A stretch of DNA of 64,000 nucleotides from Acidovorax_G lacteus (GTDB lineage: Bacteria > Pseudomonadota > Gammaproteobacteria > Burkholderiales > Burkholderiaceae_C). The stretch lies in NCBI RefSeq assembly GCF_039540375.1, contig NZ_BAABEX010000007.1, forward strand, positions 310,001 through 374,000, in the 5' to 3' direction. The notes beneath the pieces are model-generated. The model ran no database searches, was not told the origin of the DNA, and saw only the letters and a list, made by a program, of their open reading frames with translations. Shown here one piece after another: positions 8,384-18,197 of this stretch (positions are counted from its first letter, which is position 1; every line of letters starts with the position of its first letter). The translations under genes and the position numbers were made by a program.

Positions 8384-9040
8384 TCAGAAGCGGATGCCTG
8401 CGGGGTTGCTGGGCGTCGGGCCTTCGGTGGGCGCTGCAGGCTGCGGGCGCTGCGGTGCCGGGCGGGCAGCCGGCGCCGTGCCTGCGGCATTGGGGGCGGC
8501 CTCGACCGGTTTGGCCGCCACCAGAGGCGCAGGGGCCGGGCGGCGGTAGTTGGCGGGCAACTGCGATTGCTTGGGATAGCCGGCCGCGTCGAGATACCGC
8601 GTCCACTCGACATCGGCAAAGCCCGAAAGCTGCTGCCCCCCGATGGTGCCAAAGGGCAGGGTGTTGCTGCCGCTCAGGCGCTGCAGGGCCTCGATGTCTT
8701 CGTTGCTGGTGACCGTGCGCTCGGAAAACGGCACGCCGCGGGACACGAGCAGGTTGCGCAGGCCCGTGCAGGGTGCGCAGTCGGTGCCGATGTAGATGGT
8801 CACAGGATAGCGCGACGCCACCTGGCGCAACTCGAAGGGCAGCGAAGCCTCCGACGACGGCCCCGAGGGCGTGGCCACGCGCGCGGGCTGCGCGGCGGTG
8901 TCGGCGGGCGGTCGGTCCGAGAAGGTGACTTTGCCGTCCGGGCCCACGATGCGGTACACGCCCTGGGCCTGCACGGCCACGGAACACAGCGACAGGCCCG
9001 ACAGCACGAGCGACAGCAGCACGGGAGAGGTCTTCTTCAT
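8384..9040 (-). CDS. Exported glutaredoxin-like protein with DUF4124 domain
   Basis: 218 residues. A signal peptide (MKKTSPVLLSLVLSGLSLCS...VQAQ) precedes a DUF4124 region (GVYRIVGPDGKVTFSDRPP) and a thioredoxin/glutaredoxin-fold part with a CAPC redox motif in IGTDCAPCTGLRNLL and the cis-proline segment NTLPFGTIGGQQLSGF. The C-terminal 60 residues are low-complexity Pro/Ala. A periplasmic thiol role is inferred from the fold and signal; the partner is unknown. The frame is open upstream into prlC, but the ATG before the signal peptide is clearly the start. Confidence 0.85.
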   Translation of the reverse strand: MKKTSPVLLSLVLSGLSLCSVAVQAQGVYRIVGPDGKVTFSDRPPADTAAQPARVATPSGPSSEASLPFELRQVASRYPVTIYIGTDCAPCTGLRNLLVSRGVPFSERTVTSNEDIEALQRLSGSNTLPFGTIGGQQLSGFADVEWTRYLDAAGYPKQSQLPANYRRPAPAPLVAAKPVEAAPNAAGTAPAARPAPQRPQPAAPTEGPTPSNPAGIRF

Positions 9041-9084
9041 GGTTTCATTCTCCGACAGGTACGGGCGGGCCAGCAAGCTACGGG

Positions 9085-11130
9085 TCAGGCAGCGGTTCCG
9101 GCCATGCCCTGGTGACGCAGCAGCGCATCGAGCTGGGGCTCGCGTCCTCGGAAGGCCTTGAACGATTCCATGGCCGGGCGGCTGCCGCCGACTTCCAGAA
9201 TGGCCTGACGATAACGGCGACCTGTTTCCACGCTCGGCTGGTCGCTGCCGGCCTGGGCTTCTTCGAAGGCCGCGTAGGCGTCGGCGCTCAGCACTTCGGC
9301 CCACTTGTAGCTGTAGTAGCCCGCCGCGTAGCCACCCGCAAAAATGTGGCTGAAGGTGTGGGCCGTGCGGCTGAAGGCCGGCGGCTGCAGCACCGCCACT
9401 TCTTCGCGCACGCGCTGCAGCACGGGCATGAAGTCGTCGGCCGGGTCGTGTTCGGTGTGCAGGAGCATGTCGAACAAGGCAAATTCGATCTGGCGCAGCG
9501 TCTGCATGCCGGCCTGGTAGTTCTTGGCCGCCAGCATCTTGTCGAACAGCGCGCGCGGCAGCGGCTCGCCGGTGTCCACATGGGCCGTCATATGGCGCAG
9601 CACGCTCCACTCCCAGCAGAAGTTCTCCATGAACTGGCTGGGCAGTTCTACCGCATCCCATTCAACGCCGCTGATGCCCGAGACGTCGCGCTCGTTCACC
9701 TGCGTGAGCATGTGGTGCAGGCCGTGTCCGAACTCGTGGAACAGCGTGATCACATCGTCGTGCGTGAGCAGCGGCGGCTTGCCGCCCACACCGTCGGCAA
9801 AGTTGCAGACCAGGTGGGCCACCGGCGTCTGCAGGCGGCTGGTGTCCGGGCGCAGCCAGCGGGCGCGCACATCGTCCATCCAGGCACCGCCGCGCTTGCC
9901 CGTGCGGGCGGGCTGGTCCAGGTAGAACTGGCCGACCAGTTGGCCGCCGCGCTCGATGCGGTAGAACTCCACCGCCGGGTGCCACACGGGCGCGGTATCG
10001 CGGCGTATCTGCACCTCGAACAGGGTTTCGATGATCTGGAACAGCCCGGCCAGTACCTTGGGCGCGGTGAAGTACTGCTTGACCTCTTGTTCGCTGAAGG
10101 CGTAGCGCGCTTCCTTGAGCTTCTCACCGATGTAGGGCCAGTCCCAGGCCTGAGGCTCTGCCAGGCCCAGCTGGCTTTTGGCAAAGGCGCGCAGGTCGGC
10201 CACGTCCTGCTCGGCGTAGGGGCGCGCGCGGCGGGACAGGTCGCGCAGGAAGCGCACCACCTCGCCGGCTGAGCCCGCCATTTTGGGCACCACCGACAGC
10301 TCGCCGAAGTTCGGGTAGCCCAGCAGTTGGGCTTCTTCGCGGCGCAGGGCCAGAATTTCACGGATCAGCGCCGTGTTGTCGTACTGCGCGGCTTCGGCCG
10401 GGGCCTGGTCAGAAGCACGGGTTACGTAGGCGCGGTAGAGCTTCTCACGCAGGTCGCTGCGCTCGGCAAACTGCATCACCGGCAGATAGCAGGGCATCTT
10501 GAGCGTGAGCTTGTACTGCCCGGTGCGGCCGTCGGCCTCGGCGGCCTGCGCTGCGGTCTGCAGCACATCGGCCGGAATGCCGGCCACCTCGTCGGCGCTG
10601 GCGAAGTAGGCGAAGGCGTCGGTCGCGTCCAGCGCGTTTTCGCTGAACTTCTGGCTCAGCTCGGCCTGGCGCTCTTGGATTTGGGCAAAACGCTCCTTGG
10701 CGGCACCCTGCAGCTCGGCGCCGCTGAGCACGAAGTTGCGGATCGCGTTGCGCAGGGCCTGCTGCTGCTCGGCGTTCAGGCGGCTCGCGTCCATGGCTTT
10801 GTATTTGGCGTACAGGCGTTCATCGGCCCCGAGGCGGGTCCAGAACTCCGTCACGCGGGGCAGGGCGGCGTTGTAGGCAGCGCGCAGCTCGGGCGTGTCC
10901 ATCACGCTGTTGAGGTGGCTCACGGCGCCCCAGGCGCGGCCCAGGCGTTCGGTGGCCACGTCGAGCGTGCCGGCCATGGCGCTCCAGTCGGCCGCAAACG
11001 CGGGCGCGGTCACCGTCTCCAGCGCCTGTTCGGCCTGCTGCAGCAGCGCATCCACCGCGGGCGCAACATGCTCGGCGCGGATCTGGTCGAACAGGGGGAG
11101 GTCGGTGAAGTCGAGGAGGGGATTGCTCAT
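9085..11130 (-). CDS. prlC: Oligopeptidase A (M3 family metallopeptidase)
   Basis: Cytoplasmic zinc peptidase that degrades short peptides, including cleaved signal peptides. 681 residues, matching the family. The zinc motif HEFGHGLHHML lies near residue 465, with the third ligand region a few helices later (ELPSQFMENFCWE). The N-terminal PLFDQIRAEHVAPAVDALL is typical of PrlC. It is followed downstream by the exported glutaredoxin-like gene and preceded by folD on the same strand. Confidence 0.95.
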   Translation of the reverse strand: MSNPLLDFTDLPLFDQIRAEHVAPAVDALLQQAEQALETVTAPAFAADWSAMAGTLDVATERLGRAWGAVSHLNSVMDTPELRAAYNAALPRVTEFWTRLGADERLYAKYKAMDASRLNAEQQQALRNAIRNFVLSGAELQGAAKERFAQIQERQAELSQKFSENALDATDAFAYFASADEVAGIPADVLQTAAQAAEADGRTGQYKLTLKMPCYLPVMQFAERSDLREKLYRAYVTRASDQAPAEAAQYDNTALIREILALRREEAQLLGYPNFGELSVVPKMAGSAGEVVRFLRDLSRRARPYAEQDVADLRAFAKSQLGLAEPQAWDWPYIGEKLKEARYAFSEQEVKQYFTAPKVLAGLFQIIETLFEVQIRRDTAPVWHPAVEFYRIERGGQLVGQFYLDQPARTGKRGGAWMDDVRARWLRPDTSRLQTPVAHLVCNFADGVGGKPPLLTHDDVITLFHEFGHGLHHMLTQVNERDVSGISGVEWDAVELPSQFMENFCWEWSVLRHMTAHVDTGEPLPRALFDKMLAAKNYQAGMQTLRQIEFALFDMLLHTEHDPADDFMPVLQRVREEVAVLQPPAFSRTAHTFSHIFAGGYAAGYYSYKWAEVLSADAYAAFEEAQAGSDQPSVETGRRYRQAILEVGGSRPAMESFKAFRGREPQLDALLRHQGMAGTAA

Positions 11131-11188
11131 GCGCGTTCAGGTGGTGCCGGGGGGCCGGGGTTCAAGGTGGGGGCTGCGCGTGCCGGGC

Positions 11189-12040
11189 TCAGCCCGCCGC
11201 GCGTTCGGCGGCTTCGAGCGTGTTGACCAGCAGCATGGTGATGGTCATTGGGCCCACGCCTCCGGGCACGGGCGTGATCCAGCCAGCCACGTTCTTGACG
11301 CCGTCAAAGTCCACGTCGCCGCAGAGCTTGCCTTCGTCGTTGCGGTTCATGCCCACGTCCAGCACCACGGCTCCGGGCTTGACCATATCGGCCGTAAGCA
11401 CGTTGCGCTTGCCCACGGCGGCCACGATCACGTCGGCCTGCAGCGTCTGGGCCTTGAGGTCGGCCGTGCGCGAATGGCAGACGGTCACGGTGGCATCTTT
11501 TTGCAGCAGCATCAGCGCCATGGGCTTGCCCACGATGTTGCTGCGGCCGATCACCACCGCGTGCTTGCCGCGCAGGTCGTAGCCGATGGATTCGAGCATC
11601 TTCATGCAGCCGTAGGGCGTGCAGGGCCAGAAGCCGGGCATGCCGGTCATCAGCGCTCCGGCGCTGGCGATGTGGAAGCCGTCCACATCCTTGGCGGGCG
11701 AGATGGCTTCGATCACCTTCTGGGCGTCGATGTGGGCGGGCAGCGGCAGTTGCACCAGGATGCCGTGGATGGAAGGGTCCTGGTTGAGCGCTTCGACGCG
11801 CGCGAGCAACTCGGCCTCGGTCATCGTTGCATCGTATTGTTCGAGCACCGAATGCAGCCCGCTGTCTTCGCAGGCCTTGACCTTGTTGCGCACATAGACC
11901 TGCGAGGCCGGGTTGTCGCCCACCAGCACCACGGCCAGGCCGGGTGTGGTGCCACGGGCCTTGAGGGCGGCCGCGCGCTGGGCGACTTCGGTGCGCAGTT
12001 GGCGCGAGAGGGCGTTGCCGTCGATCAGTTGGGCAGTCAT
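11189..12040 (-). CDS. folD: Bifunctional methylenetetrahydrofolate dehydrogenase/cyclohydrolase
   Basis: Interconverts 5,10-methylene-, methenyl- and 10-formyl-tetrahydrofolate with NADP. 283 residues. Motifs: catalytic lysine region SQVYVRNKVKACEDSG near 50-60, PLPAHIDAQKVIEAISPAKDVDGFH about 100-120, NADP-binding VIGRSNIVGKP about 165, and PVPGGVGPMTITML near the C-terminus. It stands upstream of prlC on the same strand. Confidence 0.97.
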   Translation of the reverse strand: MTAQLIDGNALSRQLRTEVAQRAAALKARGTTPGLAVVLVGDNPASQVYVRNKVKACEDSGLHSVLEQYDATMTEAELLARVEALNQDPSIHGILVQLPLPAHIDAQKVIEAISPAKDVDGFHIASAGALMTGMPGFWPCTPYGCMKMLESIGYDLRGKHAVVIGRSNIVGKPMALMLLQKDATVTVCHSRTADLKAQTLQADVIVAAVGKRNVLTADMVKPGAVVLDVGMNRNDEGKLCGDVDFDGVKNVAGWITPVPGGVGPMTITMLLVNTLEAAERAAG

Positions 12041-12055
12041 GGAGATTCAGGGTCC

Positions 12056-12105
12056 AATAGGGCGCTCGTGCTTAGCAATCAAGCACGAGCAGCTATCAAA
12101 ATAGG
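12056..12105. repeat. Palindromic intergenic repeat, copy 2
   Basis: The stem GCTCGTGCTT/AAGCACGAGC around a 7-base loop is followed on the right by the family flank AGCTATCAAAATAGG. The left arm is degraded outside the core. It lies between the folD start and the response-regulator stop, which is only four bases beyond its edge. Confidence 0.88.
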
Positions 12106-12109
12106 AGTG

Positions 12110-12736
12110 TCAGGCCTTGGGGGCGGCTTGGCCAAGCGCAATCTTGAGCAGATCGGCCACGGTGTTGGCGTTGAGCTTTTCCATGATGTTGGCGCGGTGC
12201 GCCTCCACCGTCTTGATGCTGATGCCCAGGTCGTCGGCGATCTGCTTGTTCAGGCGACCGGCCACGATGCGTTCGAGCACCTGGGCCTCGCGGCTCGTGA
12301 GCTTGGACAGCAGCGCGTCGCGGCTGGCGGCCTGCTGGTAGCCGGCGAAGGCTTCCCGGGCGCGGTCGAGCATGCGCTCGACCAGGCCCACCAGTTCTTC
12401 CTCGTTGAAGGGCTTCTGGATGAAGTCCAGCGCGCCCTTCTTCATGGTGTTCACGGCCATGGGCACGTCGCCGTGGCCGGTGATGAAGACGATGGGCAGG
12501 GGCGACTTGCGCTCGATCAGGCGGTCTTGCAGCTCCAGCCCGGTCATGCCGCCCATGCGGATGTCCACGATCAGGCAGGCGACTTCGCGCGGGTCGTAGC
12601 GTGCAAGAAAGTTCTCGGCCGAATCGAAACAACGGACCCGGTAGTCCTTGCCTTCGAGCAACCATTGCAGCGAATCGCGGACGGCTTCGTCGTCGTCCAC
12701 GACGTACACGGTGCCTTTTTTCGGAATCAAGCTCAT
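12110..12736 (-). CDS. FixJ-type two-component response regulator
   Basis: 208 residues: a receiver domain with acidic pocket VVDDDEA, phospho-acceptor D58 in LIVDIRMGGM and the lysine in FIQKPF, then a LuxR/FixJ helix-turn-helix (LTSREAQVLERIVAGRLNKQIA... ISIKTVEAHRANIMEK). Its start overlaps the kinase stop as ATGA, so the two are translationally coupled. It is a DNA-binding activator by family; targets are not known. The divergent aceEF-lpdA operon is an obvious but unproven candidate. Confidence 0.93.
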   Translation of the reverse strand: MSLIPKKGTVYVVDDDEAVRDSLQWLLEGKDYRVRCFDSAENFLARYDPREVACLIVDIRMGGMTGLELQDRLIERKSPLPIVFITGHGDVPMAVNTMKKGALDFIQKPFNEEELVGLVERMLDRAREAFAGYQQAASRDALLSKLTSREAQVLERIVAGRLNKQIADDLGISIKTVEAHRANIMEKLNANTVADLLKIALGQAAPKA

Positions 12737-15345
12737 GCACTTACCCTCGGGTTTTGCTCGTTTGCTACAGAATTGGTAGTGTCGTCGTGAGGCTTGGCCA
12801 GCGGGAGCCAGAAGGAGAAGCGGCAGCCGACCACCTCCGATCCATTGTAGAGGTTCTCCGCCTGCATCCTGCCCTGGTGCGACTCGACGATGCTGCGGCA
12901 CAGGTTCAGGCCCATGCCCATGCCTTCGGACTTGGTCGAGAAGAAGGCTTCAAACAGGCGCTCCAGTACTTCGGGTGCCAGTCCTTTGCCCGTGTCCTGG
13001 ACCGCAAACTCGACCACCTGCCGCTCTTCGAGCGTTCTGGGCACCACGCGCAGCTCGACGCTGCGGGCCGACGCAGGGCGGTTGGCGTGGTCGATCGACT
13101 CGGCCGCGTTCTTCATGAGGTTCACGAGCACCTGCTCGATCAGGATGGTGTCGGCCATCACCGGCGGCAGCCGTGCGGCCACGTAGTGTGTAAGCCGTAC
13201 GTTGCGCCGCCGCAGCTCGATATCCGCGAGTTCCACCGCCTCATTGACCATGGAGGTCACATCGGCCAAGGTGCGATTGGGTTCGCTTTTCTTCACGAAC
13301 GCGCGGATCCGCTGGATGATCTGCCCGGCCCGCTGTGCCTGGTGCGAGGTTTTTTGCAGCGCAGCCAGCAAGGCCTCTTCGGTGATCTGGCCGCTCTGGA
13401 TGCGCGAGATCATGCCGCTGCAGTAGTTGCTGATGGCCGTGAGCGGCTGGTTGAGTTCGTGCGCGACGCTGGACGCCATCTCACCCATGGTGATCAGGCG
13501 GCTGACCGACTGCGCGCGCTCGGCCTGGCGGGCCGCCTGCTCTTCGGCCAGCCGCCGCGGGGTGATGTCGGTGGCAATCACCATCTGCGCCAGACGGCCG
13601 TCTACCCAGTTGAGGTAGCGCGAGCGCACTTCCAGCCACTTGCCCAGGTCGGGTAGAAAGATCTCGGCGTTTTCGGAGCGTGCGCTCGTCAGCGGGTCGG
13701 TTGGGAGGCCCATGAGGCCGTCCTCGTCGTCCATGCCCGCGGCGGTGCCGGCCACCGGCACCACGCCGGCCTGGGCCACCAGTTGCAAGTGCCCCTGCGT
13801 TTGCGAGCCGAACCATTGCCGGTACAGCTTGTTGGCGAACAACAGCTCCTCGCTGCCCAGCGGTGCCACCGACACGGAGGCGTCCAGCGATTCGAGCACG
13901 ATGGTGAAGCGCTCATGCGAAGCGCTGAGCTGTTCGCGGATGCGGTTGGGCTCGGTGATGTCGGTCATCGAGGTCATCCAGCCGGTCTGCTGCCCGTGCG
14001 CATCGATCAGCGGCGACACATACAGCCGCGCATCGAACATGGTGCCGTTCTTGCGCTTGACGCGCACCTGGAAGCCGCCGTGGATGGTCTTGCCGCTGAG
14101 CTCGTCGCGCAGCTTGGCATGCAGGGCTTCGTGGTCGGATTCGGGCCAGTACGGGAAGGGGGCCTTCAAACCCACAAGTTCGAGTTCGCTCCAGCCGGTC
14201 ATCTGGCAGAACGCGGCGTTCACGTAGGTGATGCGGCCTTCGAGGTCGAGCGCACGCATGCCGGTGAGGATGGAGTTTTCCATGGCCCGGCGGAAGTTGG
14301 TCTCGGCCACCAGCGCCTGCTGCGCCTGCAGGCGCCGCCGGGTGTGCCGCCAGGTCGCAATCAGCATCCAGGCGGTCATCGCACTGAGGGTGCCCACCAG
14401 CCAGAAGAAACCACTGCCGACCACGCCCAGCGAGGTCTTGTAGGCCTGAGCCCTTAAGACCAGCCCGTTGCCGACGGGCGATACCGGGATCTCATACTCG
14501 TTGGCGCGCGCGCTCCAGGGCCACAAGGTCGCGGCGGCATTGCGCGGCGGCAGCGGCGATCCGGCCAGCACCTGGCCGCGCCCGTCCACCAGGGTGACGG
14601 CGTAACGGGCCAGCACCTCGGTGGGTGTGCCGTAGCGCAACAGGCTGTCCACCGAGTATTCGCTGAGCACCACGCCGCTGAACTTGCCCTGGTTGTTCAG
14701 CGGCACCTGCAGTTGCAAAAGCGGAGGGTTCTCGCCGGCCGCAAGGGTAGGCTGGGTGTACACGGGCTGCTGCAGATCTCGCGCCAGGCCGTAAGCGTCG
14801 GCGGTGTCGCCGGGCTTGAGCACCTCGCCCGCAATGCGCAGTTCGCTGCTCGACAGCGTCGGGGCCGCATGGCTGGCGCGGATGCGGCGGCGCTCGTCGA
14901 TCCAGGTGATGGCCTGCAGCTCGGGGTACTGGCTGATCAGGGTTTCGGCGCGGCTCACGAACTCGCTGCGCTCCAGCTCCTGGTTAGACAGGTCGCGGGC
15001 GATCCGCATGATCTGCTCCTGCCGCTCCAGCAGCCGCAGGCGCACGCGCTGCTGCGCGTATTCCACATCGCGCCTGAGGGCTTCCTGCTCCCGCTCGGCT
15101 TCCTCCGCGCGCAAATACCAGAACGCCGCCACGATGGCTGCGAGGAACATGAGCACGGCGGCCAGCGGCGCCAGCGCCGCAAAACGGTCTTGTCGGGTCG
15201 GCGAAAGACTGCGCCACCAGGTGCGCCACCAGCGGGCCGGAGCGTCCACGGCAAGGCCCGTGGCGGTGGACGCAGAAGGGGTCGGATCCATGGTGCCGAG
15301 TGTAGGGGAGCCACCCGACGCTGCAGCCGCTGGCAATTCATTCAT
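12733..15345 (-). CDS. Membrane PAS sensor histidine kinase (FixL/DctB-like)
   Basis: 870 residues. One transmembrane helix near 54-78, a periplasmic sensing region of about 240 residues, a second helix near 320-345, then two PAS domains, a HisKA segment with the phospho-acceptor SVAHELNQPLTAISNY, and an HATPase domain (NLMKNAAES, DTGKGLAPE, GMGMGLNLCRSIVE). It is co-translated with the FixJ-type regulator. The start is uncertain: ATG 15345 is used here, but a candidate -10 lies only 15 bases before it, so the ATG at 15291 (MDPTPSAS) may be the real one. The input signal is not evident. Confidence 0.9.
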   Translation of the reverse strand: MNELPAAAASGGSPTLGTMDPTPSASTATGLAVDAPARWWRTWWRSLSPTRQDRFAALAPLAAVLMFLAAIVAAFWYLRAEEAEREQEALRRDVEYAQQRVRLRLLERQEQIMRIARDLSNQELERSEFVSRAETLISQYPELQAITWIDERRRIRASHAAPTLSSSELRIAGEVLKPGDTADAYGLARDLQQPVYTQPTLAAGENPPLLQLQVPLNNQGKFSGVVLSEYSVDSLLRYGTPTEVLARYAVTLVDGRGQVLAGSPLPPRNAAATLWPWSARANEYEIPVSPVGNGLVLRAQAYKTSLGVVGSGFFWLVGTLSAMTAWMLIATWRHTRRRLQAQQALVAETNFRRAMENSILTGMRALDLEGRITYVNAAFCQMTGWSELELVGLKAPFPYWPESDHEALHAKLRDELSGKTIHGGFQVRVKRKNGTMFDARLYVSPLIDAHGQQTGWMTSMTDITEPNRIREQLSASHERFTIVLESLDASVSVAPLGSEELLFANKLYRQWFGSQTQGHLQLVAQAGVVPVAGTAAGMDDEDGLMGLPTDPLTSARSENAEIFLPDLGKWLEVRSRYLNWVDGRLAQMVIATDITPRRLAEEQAARQAERAQSVSRLITMGEMASSVAHELNQPLTAISNYCSGMISRIQSGQITEEALLAALQKTSHQAQRAGQIIQRIRAFVKKSEPNRTLADVTSMVNEAVELADIELRRRNVRLTHYVAARLPPVMADTILIEQVLVNLMKNAAESIDHANRPASARSVELRVVPRTLEERQVVEFAVQDTGKGLAPEVLERLFEAFFSTKSEGMGMGLNLCRSIVESHQGRMQAENLYNGSEVVGCRFSFWLPLAKPHDDTTNSVANEQNPRVSA

Positions 15346-15360
15346 GTGCAAGCGCAGCAA

Positions 15361-15390
15361 ATTATCGCTATATGAAACGTGTTGGCGCAA
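15361..15390 (-). promoter_or_regulatory. Candidate promoter for the sensor kinase gene
   Basis: On the minus strand, TTGCGC and GATAAT are spaced by 18 bases in the 119-base gap between the kinase and aceE start codons. If real, transcription begins next to the annotated kinase ATG, which argues for the downstream start. The aceE promoter must lie in the same gap; no strong consensus is seen for it. Confidence 0.35.
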
Positions 15391-15464
15391 TTTGGAATAC
15401 GCCAAGGTTTGTGCGACACTCCCCAGCAACCGATAACCATCGCTATCAACCAAGGAGACCTTGC

Positions 15465-18179
15465 ATGTCCGCTCAACCCGACCCCAAGGCCGGCCTCGGC
15501 GCTTCCTCGCTCTACGATCTGGATGCACAGGAAACGCGTGAATGGCTGGACGCCCTGACCGCCGTCATCGAGGCCGAAGGGCCTGAGCGGGCGCACCAGT
15601 TGCTTGAAAACCTGCTCGAACACGCGCGCCAGAACAGCATCGACATGCCGTTCTCGGCCAACACCGGCTATGTGAACACCATCGAGCCCGAGCAGGAGGC
15701 CCATTGCCCCGGCAACATCCAGATTGAAAAGCGCCTGCGCGCCTACATGCGCTGGAATGCCATGGCCATGGTGGTACGGGCCAACCGCCTGAACCCGGCG
15801 GACGGAGGTGACCTGGGGGGCCATATCGGCTCTTTCGCGTCGGTGGCCAGCATGTTTGGCGCAGGCTTCAACCACTTCTGGCACGCGGCCAGCGAAGAGC
15901 ACGGCGGTGACCTGCTCTATATCCAGGGCCACAGCGCACCCGGCATTTATGCCCGCGCCTACCTGGAAGGCCGCCTGACGGAAGAGCAACTCGACAGCTT
16001 CCGCCAGGAAGTGGATGGCAAGGGCCTGTCGAGCTATCCGCACCCCAAGCTCATGCCCGAGTTCTGGCAGTTCCCCACGGTGTCGATGGGCCTGGGCCCG
16101 CTGATGGCCATCTACCAGGCGCGCTTCCTCAAGTACCTGCACGCCCGCGGCATTGCCGATACGGCCAAGCGCAAGGTCTGGGTGTTCTGCGGCGACGGTG
16201 AAATGGACGAGCCCGAATCGCTGGGCGCCATCGGCCTGGCCGCGCGCGAGAACCTCGACAACCTCGTGTTCGTCATCAACTGCAACCTGCAGCGCCTGGA
16301 CGGCCCGGTGCGCGGCAACGGCAAGATCGTGCAGGAGCTGGAAGGCGAGTTCCGCGGTGCGGGCTGGAACGTGATCAAGCTGCTGTGGGGCGCTGGCTGG
16401 GACGAGCTGTTGCGCCGCGACAAGACCGGCAAGCTCAAGCAACTGATGATGGAGACGCTGGACGGCGACTACCAGACCATGAAGGCCATGGACGGGGCCT
16501 ACATCCGCAAGCACTTCTTCGGCAAGTACCCCGAGACCGCCAAGCTCGTCGAGCACATGACGGACGACGAGATTTTCGAGCTGCGCCGCGGCGGGCACGA
16601 GCCCACCAAGGTGTACGCCGCCTTCCACGCCGCCAATTCGCACCAGGGCCAGCCCACGGTGCTGCTGGTCAAGACGGTGAAGGGTTACGGCATGGGCAAG
16701 GCCGGTGAGGGCAAGAACACCGTGCACCAGACCAAGAAGCTGTCGGACGAGGACATCAAGTACATCCGCGACCGCTTCAACATCCCGATCCCCGACAGCA
16801 AGCTGGCCGAGATTCCGTACTACAAACCAGCCGACGACACGCCGGAGATGAAGTACCTGCACGAGCGCCGCAAGGCCCTGGGCGGCTACCTGCCCAAGCG
16901 CCGCCCCAAGGCCGAAGAGAGCTTCACCGTACCGGCGCTCGAGACCTTCAAGGCCGTGCTCGACCCGACGGCCGAGGGCCGCGAGATCTCGACCACGCAG
17001 GCCTATGTGCGATTCCTCACGCAGCTTTTGCGTGACCAGGCGCTGGGCCCGCGCGTGGTGCCCATCCTGGTGGACGAGGCCCGCACTTTCGGTATGGAAG
17101 GCCTGTTCCGCCAGATCGGCATCTACAACCCCCTGGGCCAGCAGTACACCCCGGTCGACAAGGACCAGGTGATGTACTACAAGGAAGACAAGGCCGGCCA
17201 GATCCTGCAGGAAGGCATCAACGAGGCTGGCGGCATGGCCAGCTGGATTGCCGCCGCCACCAGCTACAGCACGAACAACCGGATCATGATCCCGTTCTAC
17301 GTGTACTACTCGATGTTCGGCTTCCAGCGCATTGGCGATCTGGCCTGGGCTGCGGGTGACATGCAGGCGCGCGGCTTCCTGCTGGGCGGCACTTCGGGCC
17401 GTACGACGCTCAATGGCGAAGGCCTGCAGCACGAAGACGGCCACAGCCACATCCTGGCGAACACCATCCCCAACTGCATCAGCTACGACCCGACCTTCGC
17501 ACACGAAGTTGCGGTGATCATGCACCACGGCTTGAAGCGCATGGTCGAGCGGCAAGAAAACGTCTTCTACTACATCACCCTGCTCAACGAGAACTACGCC
17601 ATGCCCGGCCTGACCCCGGGCACCGAAGAGCAGATCATCAAGGGCATGTACCTCTGCAAGCCGGGCGCTGAAGGCGACAAGCGCGTGCAGCTGCTGGGCT
17701 CGGGCACCATCCTGCGCGAGTCGCTGGAAGCCCAGACCCTGTTGGCTGCCGACTGGGGTGTGCAGGCCGATGTGTGGAGCTGCCCGAGCTTCAACGAGCT
17801 GACGCGTGAAGGCCAGGACGCCGATCGCTGGAACCTGCTGCACCCGCTGGAGACCCCGCGCGTGCCGTTCGTGACGCAGCAACTGGCAACCCGCAGCGGC
17901 CCCGTGGTGGCCTCGACCGACTACATGAAGGCGTACGCCGAGCAGATCCGCCCGTTCATCCCTCAGGGCCGCAGCTACCGCGTGCTGGGCACCGACGGCT
18001 TTGGCCGCAGCGACTTCCGCAGCAAGCTGCGCGAGCACTTCGAGGTGAACCGCCACTACATCGTGGTGGCCGCCCTGCGTGCCCTGGCCGACGACGGTGT
18101 GGTGCCCGTGGCCAAGGTGGCCGAGGCGATCGCCAAGTACGGCATCAACGCCGACAAGACCAACCCCCTGTACGCTTAA
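15465..18179 (+). CDS. aceE: Pyruvate dehydrogenase E1 component (homodimeric)
   Basis: Thiamine-diphosphate enzyme that decarboxylates pyruvate and acetylates the lipoyl groups of E2. 904 residues, the alpha2-type E1 of proteobacteria. The ThDP motif is VFCGDGEMDEPESLGAI...VINCN near residues 242-275; the N-terminal segment GHIGSFASVASMFGAGFNHFW and the C-terminal transketolase-like part are present. The ATG has an AAGGAGA ribosome site; the frame is open for 31 codons further upstream. First gene of aceE-aceF-lpdA, with an 18-base gap to aceF. Confidence 0.97.
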   Translation: MSAQPDPKAGLGASSLYDLDAQETREWLDALTAVIEAEGPERAHQLLENLLEHARQNSIDMPFSANTGYVNTIEPEQEAHCPGNIQIEKRLRAYMRWNAMAMVVRANRLNPADGGDLGGHIGSFASVASMFGAGFNHFWHAASEEHGGDLLYIQGHSAPGIYARAYLEGRLTEEQLDSFRQEVDGKGLSSYPHPKLMPEFWQFPTVSMGLGPLMAIYQARFLKYLHARGIADTAKRKVWVFCGDGEMDEPESLGAIGLAARENLDNLVFVINCNLQRLDGPVRGNGKIVQELEGEFRGAGWNVIKLLWGAGWDELLRRDKTGKLKQLMMETLDGDYQTMKAMDGAYIRKHFFGKYPETAKLVEHMTDDEIFELRRGGHEPTKVYAAFHAANSHQGQPTVLLVKTVKGYGMGKAGEGKNTVHQTKKLSDEDIKYIRDRFNIPIPDSKLAEIPYYKPADDTPEMKYLHERRKALGGYLPKRRPKAEESFTVPALETFKAVLDPTAEGREISTTQAYVRFLTQLLRDQALGPRVVPILVDEARTFGMEGLFRQIGIYNPLGQQYTPVDKDQVMYYKEDKAGQILQEGINEAGGMASWIAAATSYSTNNRIMIPFYVYYSMFGFQRIGDLAWAAGDMQARGFLLGGTSGRTTLNGEGLQHEDGHSHILANTIPNCISYDPTFAHEVAVIMHHGLKRMVERQENVFYYITLLNENYAMPGLTPGTEEQIIKGMYLCKPGAEGDKRVQLLGSGTILRESLEAQTLLAADWGVQADVWSCPSFNELTREGQDADRWNLLHPLETPRVPFVTQQLATRSGPVVASTDYMKAYAEQIRPFIPQGRSYRVLGTDGFGRSDFRSKLREHFEVNRHYIVVAALRALADDGVVPVAKVAEAIAKYGINADKTNPLYA

Positions 18180-18197
18180 AACGAACCGGAGACAAGA

